A DNA stretch of 40,616 bases from Calditrichia bacterium (GTDB lineage: Bacteria > Calditrichota > Calditrichia > Calditrichales > Calditrichaceae). Below the pieces are notes generated by a model, which was not told the DNA's origin, ran no database searches, and was given only the letters and a program-made list of their open reading frames with translations. The stretch is taken from assembly GCA_026983775.1 (NCBI GenBank), contig JALSTK010000139.1, positions 1-40,616 of the forward strand. Reading direction: 5' to 3'. Positions 8,473 through 13,827 of the stretch are shown one piece after another. A program made the translations under genes and the position numbers. Position 1 is the stretch's first letter. Every line of letters begins with the position of its first letter.

Positions 8473-8508
8473 ATATCGGAAAGTTTTTGTAGCTTTCCGA
8501 TATTTTTT
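8473..8508 (+). terminator. Strong intrinsic terminator
   Basis: ATATCGGAAAG (8473-8483) pairs perfectly over 11 bases with CTTTCCGATAT (8493-8503), followed by a T run to 8508. It closes the IS-remnant side and isolates the next gene. An A-rich left flank means it could also act on the minus strand. Confidence 0.85.
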
Positions 8509-8566
8509 ACATCAAATGTTAAATAAGGTTGCGAACTGTTTTATATATATAACAAAGAAACGGCCT

Positions 8567-8998
8567 ATGGCTCGAAAAAAAACGATGACAACATTCAGCT
8601 CGCGGAAAACCTCATTAGCGGAGCAAGAGCGGTTCATGGAGTCCAATCCGGCGGCCGGGAAAATTAAAACAATGCTGGACAAGGCCGCGCTCTCCGGCGC
8701 ATTCGCTATGGAAGAAGATAGATGGCGGTCGTTATGCGCGCAGCGCAGCATTGTTGAAATCGACGCCAGAAAGCTATCGGGATTTTTTTTGCCGGTTATT
8801 GTAGCCAAGGCCAAATTATTGAGCAAAAACAGCATCCTGTTGGTCCGGCAGAATTTTGAGCCCGTACCCTTATATAACGTATTAGGTAAGCTGGGATTTG
8901 TTTATTATAGCGATAAAATCAATGACCATGAATTTTGCGCTTATTTTGTTCGCAAGAGGGATATAGAACCGACAGAACCACAACTGCATAAACAATGA
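8567..8998 (+). CDS. DUF2249-domain protein (TusA-like fold), stand-alone copy
   Basis: The 143-residue protein has a poorly conserved N-terminal helical part (to about residue 60) and a C-terminal DUF2249 domain from IVEIDARKLSGFFLP through FEPVPLYNVLGKLGF to EFCAYFVRKRD. DUF2249 proteins share the small TusA-like alpha/beta fold and often occur with hemerythrin and DUF1858 domains in anaerobic and nitrogen-oxide loci; the molecular function is unknown. No signal peptide. The domain is clearly paralogous to the N terminus of the next gene (shared IDARKL-GFFLP, FEP-PLY, EF--YF-R). The frame also has an ATG at 8516, only eight bases after the terminator. ATG 8567 is preferred because it avoids a hydrophobic, unconserved leader, but the start is uncertain. 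Confidence 0.7.
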   Translation: MARKKTMTTFSSRKTSLAEQERFMESNPAAGKIKTMLDKAALSGAFAMEEDRWRSLCAQRSIVEIDARKLSGFFLPVIVAKAKLLSKNSILLVRQNFEPVPLYNVLGKLGFVYYSDKINDHEFCAYFVRKRDIEPTEPQLHKQ

Positions 8999-9037
8999 AC
9001 ATTTTAAAGCGCATACTTAAATACACTTGAACGGACC

Positions 9038-9053
9038 GCGGATACCTATCCGC
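9038..9053. repeat. Small perfect palindrome between the two DUF2249 genes
   Basis: GCGGAT and ATCCGC flank an ACCT loop, and an A-rich tract follows. It lies 25 bases before the start of the second gene. It could be an operator or a processing/stability hairpin; the sequence does not decide. Confidence 0.3.
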
Positions 9054-9078
9054 AGTTAAAAAAAAAATTGGAGATGAG

Positions 9079-10284
9079 ATGGATAAACCGGATTGGCTGG
9101 AAACAACGGACTTCCACACCATAGACGCCCGCAAATTGGAGGGCTTCTTTTTACCGCAAATCATTCAAAAGTCCAAAACGCTGGCTAATGGCAGCGGTTT
9201 GAAAGTCGTGCAAAGTTTTGAGCCGATTCCCCTTTACGGGGTGATGGAAAAAGAGGGCTGGCGGCATTTTAGCGAAAAGATTTCCGACGAGGAATTCCAT
9301 ATCTATTTTACGCGTTCCGAGGAAAAGGCGAGGGAATCGAAGAGGTCGGTGCATACAGGCCGAAAGATTCCCGTCGTTATTCAATCGGCCACGCCGGTGG
9401 TTTATCCGGTAATTTTACGAATGTTGCAATCGCCGGAACTAAAAGCGCGTCTGGAAGTTACAGAGCTTAAGATTTGGCAGGAGACGGAAAAACACTTGGG
9501 CTGGATCGTCAGCGGCAAAGCCGATATTTCTTTTTCGGCCGTTATTGCCTCGGCAAATTTATTGGGCAAGGAAAATGACGTTAAATTGGCCACGGTGTCG
9601 GTGTGGGATAATTTTTATATGGTTACGCGCGGGTACCGGGCGCAGACTTTTTCCGATTTGAAGGGCAAAAAAATCCATATGCCTCTGTTTCATAAGGCGC
9701 CTCCGGCTCAGGTAACGAGTTATTTAATGCGCCGTTTCGGCGAAAATCCCGAAGATTACCGTTTTGTTTACGGTCAGCCTTTCGGCCGTCCGGAAGAGAT
9801 TGCCGCCCAATTAATCAACGGTGAAATCGATACGGCACTCATTCGCGAGCCGGAAGTTAGCTATGCTTTGCAAGCCGGGAAAGATATTCGGATTGCCTTT
9901 TCCTATTCGGAATTGTGGAAGCGGCTCAAACCGAACAGTCACGGCTTGCCCAATGCCGGCTTGGTATTCAAGGGCGCTTTCGTTAGAGAAAATCCGCAAT
10001 TGGTTCAATTATTCCTTGAAGAATTAGACGCAGCCATTGCTTGGGTTAAGCAAAATCGGGAGGAAGCGGCTCGTTTGTCGTATCGGGCCATGGGACGCTC
10101 CTTAGCGGAAATTCGCTTGTTTTTACAACGAGTAAATTATACGAATATTCCGGCGGTGGATGTGCAGGATGAATTGCGCGATTATCTTACTATTTTGGAA
10201 GAAAAAGTTGCTCGAAAAATCATCGAAAAGGCAGACGAACTTTTTTTGGAAAAGGAATTCTTTGTAAATGCATTCGCAACTTAA
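9079..10284 (+). CDS. DUF2249 domain fused to an NMT1/SsuA-like substrate-binding-protein fold, cytoplasmic
   Basis: The 401-residue product starts with a DUF2249 domain (about residues 8-75: IDARKLEGFFLP, FEPIPLYGVMEKEGW, EFHIYFTR), then a basic linker. From about residue 95 follows a periplasmic-binding-protein-like fold of the NMT1/SsuA kind (KIPVVIQSATPVVYPVIL, SGKADISFSAVIASANLL, FSDLKGKKIHMP, INGEIDTALIREPEVSYAL, GLPNAGLVFKGAFVRENPQLVQLFLEEL). There is no signal peptide or lipobox, so the binding fold should stay in the cytoplasm and probably senses or carries a small ligand rather than serving an ABC importer; no permease or ATPase is nearby. RBS GGAGATGAG gives a confident start. The gene lies downstream of the stand-alone DUF2249 gene and overlaps a broken YwiC-like gene. 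Ligand unknown. Confidence 0.75.
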   Translation: MDKPDWLETTDFHTIDARKLEGFFLPQIIQKSKTLANGSGLKVVQSFEPIPLYGVMEKEGWRHFSEKISDEEFHIYFTRSEEKARESKRSVHTGRKIPVVIQSATPVVYPVILRMLQSPELKARLEVTELKIWQETEKHLGWIVSGKADISFSAVIASANLLGKENDVKLATVSVWDNFYMVTRGYRAQTFSDLKGKKIHMPLFHKAPPAQVTSYLMRRFGENPEDYRFVYGQPFGRPEEIAAQLINGEIDTALIREPEVSYALQAGKDIRIAFSYSELWKRLKPNSHGLPNAGLVFKGAFVRENPQLVQLFLEELDAAIAWVKQNREEAARLSYRAMGRSLAEIRLFLQRVNYTNIPAVDVQDELRDYLTILEEKVARKIIEKADELFLEKEFFVNAFAT

Positions 10285-10647
10285 AGCGATTATACTGCCG
10301 CGGGAACATGGTTCCTGGGGATTGACGTTTGAACCGCTGATTTTAGCTCTATTGGCCGCTTATTCACCGACCTGACTGCTGTTGTTTTTAGGTACGACGG
10401 CGGCCTTTTTTGCCCATCCGACGGCTTGTAAGATTTTAGCGCGGGAAAAGAAAAACCGTTATGCCTGATCGCTGTTTTAATGGCGCTATGGCTGTTACAG
10501 CGAGCGCTGACGGCAGTGTTGATTTTAGACCTGCGCTCCATGTGGGGGTTATCGGATCGGAGAAAGAAATCCACCGTGCGGAAAATCGTTATGATGGAAT
10601 TTGCCTTTGGTTTGCAGTTCGTCCTTTTATCGGCCATCGGTTATTAG
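10268..10647 (+). pseudogene. YwiC-like membrane protein, degraded
   Basis: ATG 10268 overlaps the end of the preceding gene and starts MHSQLKAIILPREHGSWGLT, followed by a hydrophobic helix. The LPREHGSWG block is the signature start of the YwiC-like family of multi-helix membrane proteins. The frame is cut by TGA at 10373-10375 and again after KKNRYA near 10467. Recognisable sequence (LIAVLMALWLLQRALTAVLILDLR, then EFAFGLQFVLLSAIGY) continues in another frame to TAG 10645-10647. Intact members have about 230-260 residues, so the rest is lost. In Bacillus, ywiC lies in the narK-fnr nitrate-respiration locus, which fits the DUF2249 neighbours. Two stops plus a frameshift make expression of a working protein unlikely. 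Confidence 0.7.
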
Positions 10648-10791
10648 CGCGGCTGGTGATTATGTTTGGGCGAACAGTGAAAACTGGTAAAAATCCGCCT
10701 CTTATAAGTTTCGATTCTTATTTGCTTAGTTTAAGAAAGGCAACCCGTCTTTTGGATTCAATATATTGCATTCGGTATTTTATAATTTAGC
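10648..10791. other. Non-coding spacer after the YwiC pseudogene
   Basis: A-T rich sequence between the broken YwiC gene and the second palindromic repeat. I see no gene, RNA or terminator in it; it may be further decay of the YwiC gene. Confidence 0.4.
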
Positions 10792-10850
10792 TTTCTAAAG
10801 CAAAAAAATTGAAAGACACTCTAAGTTGTTATTACAAAAGTAATAACCGA
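10792..10850. repeat. Palindromic repeat, copy 2, without transposase
   Basis: 10792-10830 matches 8007-8045 at 36 of 39 bases in direct orientation. It continues into the perfect palindrome GTTATTAC-AAAA-GTAATAAC (10827-10846). The long right arm and the transposase start seen in copy 1 are absent, so this is an orphan end. The two copies bracket the DUF2249/YwiC cassette. Confidence 0.7.
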
Positions 10851-10937
10851 AATTATAAAGTACAAATAACAAAAATCAAATAAATCCCAATAAAACGATA
10901 ACTCAAATATTAAGCGATCCTTCATCCTATCTTTAAA

Positions 10938-11205
10938 CATCACGAAATGATGTAAGATGAATAGCCACCCCGCAAAAGGCGGGAAGCCTGTGTGTAAACT
11001 ACAAACGGATAGGGTTACCGCAAAGAGCTAAAATAAATCAAGCCGTTTAATGAGGATGGTCTCCTATTTCGTTAGAATGCTATTATTAGTTACACATTTG
11101 ACGCCTTCAGCGTCACGCTCGCTTTTACCGCTTTACCACAGGCTTCGCTCCTGCCCGGCGGCTGACGGGTGTGGCTACTCACATTAGTATCCTTCGGATA
11201 CTTTT
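10938..11205 (+). ncRNA. Candidate structured RNA of unknown family
   Basis: No protein frame of interest lies here, but the sequence is dense in complementary segments. TAGCCAC (10962-10968) pairs with GTGGCTA (11171-11177), closing a 216-base domain. Inside are CCCGC-AAAAG-GCGGG (10969-10983), CCTGTGTG/CGGATAGG (one mismatch, about 10986-11012), GACGC-CTTCA-GCGTC (11100-11114), CAGG/CCTG (11139-11153) and CCCG/CGGG (11154-11169). ACATCA-CGAAA-TGATGT (10938-10954) precedes it and a terminator hairpin ends it (11186-11205). TAGCC could instead pair with GGGTTA (about 11012-11017), giving a local three-way junction. I do not recognise tmRNA, RNase P, SRP, 6S or a standard riboswitch. Plus strand is inferred from the terminator. 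It could be a trans-acting RNA, a mobile-element RNA, or decayed sequence with chance pairing. Confidence 0.35.
11186..11205 (+). terminator. Intrinsic terminator at the end of the structured RNA candidate
   Basis: AGTATCC (11186-11192) and GGATACT (11196-11202) form seven perfect pairs around TTC, followed by TTT and an A/T-rich tail. Confidence 0.6.
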
Positions 11206-11238
11206 ATTATTAAATGCAAACTGAACGAAGCAATAAAA

Positions 11239-11283
11239 AAGTTGTTTAATTCATTTTGTCTATCTTTAATTGATAGACAACTT
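11239..11283. repeat. Overlapping inverted repeats with two possible pairings
   Basis: TTGTCTATC (11256-11264) pairs with GATAGACAA (11272-11280) over nine bases. Alternatively AAGTTGT (11239-11245) pairs with ACAACTT (11277-11283). The pairings exclude each other. No gene is attached on the plus strand; on the minus strand it lies downstream of the tRNA terminator. Confidence 0.35.
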
Positions 11284-11310
11284 CAGAAGGAACCCGGTAG
11301 TGCTATAATA

Positions 11311-11340
11311 AAGCCTCAGGAAACTTCTTCCCTGAGGCTT
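11311..11340 (-). terminator. Terminator of the tRNA-Asn unit
   Basis: A perfect ten-base stem (AAGCCTCAGG with CCTGAGGCTT) begins five bases after the tRNA 3' end on the minus strand and is followed by TATTATAG. The T tract is short, so termination may be partial. Confidence 0.6.
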
Positions 11341-11344
11341 CATG

Positions 11345-11417
11345 CTCCGGCGGTAGGACTCGAACCTACAACCTAGTGGTTAACAGCCACCCGCTCTGCC
11401 GATTGAGCTACGCCGGA
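11345..11417 (-). tRNA. tRNA-Asn (anticodon GTT)
   Basis: The minus strand folds as a 73-base cloverleaf: acceptor TCCGGCG/CGCCGGA (7 pairs) with discriminator G as expected for Asn, D arm with AGCTCAATCGGCAGAGC, anticodon loop CTGTTAA reading GTT, and a T arm with GGTTCGAGTCC. CCA is not encoded, so it is added enzymatically. It has its own promoter and terminator. It borders the accessory island, a common integration landmark, but I found no repeated tRNA 3' end nearby. Confidence 0.95.
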
Positions 11418-11453
11418 ATCTTTAACATGATTTCTCATAAAAACGAGATGCCA

Positions 11454-11482
11454 AATTTAAAGACCTCATACATATCTGTCAA
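11454..11482 (-). promoter_or_regulatory. Promoter of tRNA-Asn
   Basis: On the minus strand TTGACA (11482-11477) and TAAATT (11459-11454) are exactly 17 bases apart, a near-consensus sigma-70 promoter. The tRNA begins 36 bases after the -10 box. The rest of the spacer up to 11679 shows no gene. Confidence 0.7.
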
Positions 11483-11679
11483 GTAATTATTCTAAAAATT
11501 TTATGTCATTATGCCAACAAATGGCAGAGCAGACTATTGAGTGTATCTTATTTGTTGCCTGTAATAAAACCTTACCAGACAGATCAACAGGAAAAACAAG
11601 TAAACTCCTTTGGAAACTCAATTTGTGAGCGCGAAGACTTGTAGTCGTAATCATGTTAAAGAGTCTCTCTTTATGTACA

Positions 11680-12921
11680 CTAAAAACTGTACCTTATCTG
11701 CGTATAAACCATATCGTTATCGTTGAACTGACCGAACATACCGCTCGTTCCCGTAAAAATGTTGGCGCCGAGCAGGACCTCAAAATCATCCGCTAAATCG
11801 TAGGTTATTTTGGGCCGGACGAGCGACGCTTTATTATTAAAATCATAATACATAAAGAAAGATAGATTCAGCGTCTCATTTAAATAATCTTTGGTGGCCA
11901 AAAAAGTCGCCATATTGGAATACCGGTCCTTATCAATAGATTCATTGTAATCCAAAATAGCCTGCTGAATAAACTGCCCGCTCAAATGCCAATCCGCTAG
12001 CGTATAGTCCAGGCCGAGCAGATAGTGCATGTAATCTTTTTTTACGACCGATTCTTTAGCCATGGGATCCGTGCTATTGAAATACTTGCCCTGGTAGTAC
12101 GCGCCTTCGCCGCGCAGCACGAAGGGGCCGACGGTGGTGCTGAAACTGCCGCCGCCGATGGTTAAACGATGATGCTCCGGAAACACCGTAATACCGGTGA
12201 GCACGGGCTGCCGGGGATTGCTGAAATCCATGTGTTTAACCACATGCATGGTGGGATCGTCGTCCCAGGCGTAACCGGCCATGATTTCGAAATCCACGTA
12301 TTCGGTAAGGGCCGAAAACTTGGCAAAGGCTTCGCTGTTTTCCAGAGAAGATTTAACGGTTTCTTTTGAATGATCAATCACGGGTTGTAGCGGAAATGAA
12401 GGCATGGCCGGTCGCCAGATGCTGCCTTCCGGGGCAAATTTGGTCGGCGTAAAAGTGGGAATCCAAACCAGTTCAAAAGTATTATCGCCGATGTAATAAT
12501 CGGCTTTTAAACTGGTGATGCCCATACGGATTTCGTCAAAGTCGCGCAACAAGAACTCGGACAAATCTTTCGGCGAAACAATATCCGTAATAAACACACC
12601 GTCGGCTTTGCCCCAGATGATTTGCTGTTTACCGATACGCAAATCTATGGAATTAAAATAGACGTCCAGATAGGCCTCCCGCAGACCCAGTTCCAGCCCC
12701 TGATTGGAATATTGGTAAATGTAGGGGTTGACCTTAAAAGCCACCTTGTCTTTGCTTTGTTCCACATTCAGGTTAAATGTATTTTGAATGATGGAAAATT
12801 CATGGTCGCCTTGCAACAAAACGCCGGTGTAGTTGCGGGCGTAACCGGTTAGGGATAGTTCCTGCGCCTGAAGCCCCGCAACCGTCAATAGTATGACCAT
12901 AAATGATGTGATATTCTTCAT
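11680..12921 (-). CDS. Outer-membrane beta-barrel, DUF1302-like, of an RND/MMPL export locus
   Basis: 413 residues with a clear signal peptide (1-19, ending GLQAQ). Alternating hydrophobic/polar strands run throughout, and the C terminus (VYTQIRYSF) ends in aromatic F as outer-membrane barrels do. The block LRIGKQQIIWGKADGVFITDIVSPKDL (about residues 95-121) matches the DUF1302 family, which is commonly encoded beside an MMPL-type RND transporter and an outer-membrane lipoprotein-sorting-like protein, as here. It probably forms the outer-membrane part of the export system, or receives what the transporter delivers. ATG 12921 overlaps the stop of the upstream gene by one base (TAATG), so translation is coupled. 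Substrate unknown. Confidence 0.75.
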   Translation of the reverse strand: MKNITSFMVILLTVAGLQAQELSLTGYARNYTGVLLQGDHEFSIIQNTFNLNVEQSKDKVAFKVNPYIYQYSNQGLELGLREAYLDVYFNSIDLRIGKQQIIWGKADGVFITDIVSPKDLSEFLLRDFDEIRMGITSLKADYYIGDNTFELVWIPTFTPTKFAPEGSIWRPAMPSFPLQPVIDHSKETVKSSLENSEAFAKFSALTEYVDFEIMAGYAWDDDPTMHVVKHMDFSNPRQPVLTGITVFPEHHRLTIGGGSFSTTVGPFVLRGEGAYYQGKYFNSTDPMAKESVVKKDYMHYLLGLDYTLADWHLSGQFIQQAILDYNESIDKDRYSNMATFLATKDYLNETLNLSFFMYYDFNNKASLVRPKITYDLADDFEVLLGANIFTGTSGMFGQFNDNDMVYTQIRYSF

Positions 12922-13703
12922 TATTTCAGTCCTCTTTTCATCATGCGTTCGGTGAATTTATTGGCCGGGATGCCAACGTTAATTTTGACGTTGGTAAGCT
13001 CCATAATGGTTTGATGCTTCTTTTGCACGTTGTCCATCTTAACCCGGGTTAAAATCCAAAATCCTTTAATATTTTGATATTCTTCAATATGCAGAGTTTT
13101 TAAGTAGTCGCCGTCCTCGTCGTAAAATTCTTTTTTCAAACCAATCCATTTGCCTTTAATGACCCAGGTAACCGTTTTGGAATACATATAGTCCTCGTCT
13201 CTGGGAATGCTTTCAATTACATAACAATCTTCTCCGCTCAGTTTTTCTTCCCGTAAGATTTTATGAGTGTCATCGCCGGGTTTGCGGTCGCCTAAATCGT
13301 CGTAGGTAAAATCCGAACCCATAAAATAATCGCCTTTGCTGTCGCTGGAAATGCGTTTGACTTTTTTTAAGGCCGGCAGATAAATCCACTGGTCGTCATC
13401 TTTGTTGGGATCGTCGTAGCTCCAGTTCATAAAAGACGTATTGCGCACGTCGGCCGGTTTAATAAAAAACATGATTCTCTTTTCCACCTTGCCGAAATCG
13501 CGTAAGAACTGTTTGATTTCGCGTACGCGCCGGTCGCCGCTGGAATTGATCAATGTCATGGTAAGGTTGGCTTCCATATCGTTGCCGGTGTCGCGGTTAT
13601 AGACTTTTTCCATGACCTGCAAACCGCTGAGCTTTTCCTGTGCAAAGGCGTTTAGCGCAAAGGCCATAAGGATTAATAAAAAGATACTTACTTTATACTT
13701 CAT
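12921..13703 (-). CDS. Outer-membrane lipoprotein-sorting-like (LolA-fold) periplasmic protein
   Basis: 260 residues: signal peptide 1-21 (ending ALNAFAQ), then a domain of the COG2834 type. Characteristic blocks are RDTGNDMEANLTMTLINSSG, FFIKPADVRNTSFMNW, DDQWIYLPALKKVKRIS, GSDFTYDDLGDR and CYVIESIPR. These proteins have the LolA/LolB-like hydrophobic half-barrel and are typically encoded next to MMPL transporters. The likely job is to carry a lipid or lipophilic cargo from the transporter to the outer membrane (family inference). RBS GGAGGTG precedes ATG 13703. 124 bases separate it from the transporter gene upstream, without a clear terminator, so one transcript is likely. Confidence 0.85.
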   Translation of the reverse strand: MKYKVSIFLLILMAFALNAFAQEKLSGLQVMEKVYNRDTGNDMEANLTMTLINSSGDRRVREIKQFLRDFGKVEKRIMFFIKPADVRNTSFMNWSYDDPNKDDDQWIYLPALKKVKRISSDSKGDYFMGSDFTYDDLGDRKPGDDTHKILREEKLSGEDCYVIESIPRDEDYMYSKTVTWVIKGKWIGLKKEFYDEDGDYLKTLHIEEYQNIKGFWILTRVKMDNVQKKHQTIMELTNVKINVGIPANKFTERMMKRGLK

Positions 13704-13827
13704 CGTACACCTCCTGATAATTGTATGACCGGATTTCGGGATTCATCTGTTTTTTTACTTACTCCCGATATCCGTGATTACGGTTTATTTCTACTTATCT
13801 TGCATCCAGTTTATCCATGCTTTTCGT

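Noticed and set aside
10461-10790. 109-codon open frame in the YwiC region
   Set aside because: It is a different frame from the recognisable YwiC-like sequence (LIAVLMALWLLQRALTAV), so it only reflects pseudogene decay.
10961-11030. c-di-GMP-I (GEMM) or cobalamin riboswitch
   Set aside because: GGGTTACCG and the three-helix layout are reminiscent of GEMM, but the GNRA-capped hairpin and the conserved junction sequences are absent. The B12 box is also not matched, and no regulated plus-strand gene follows.
11239-11417. Integration site (att) at the 3' end of tRNA-Asn
   Set aside because: No repeated tRNA 3' end and no integrase gene were found in the window.
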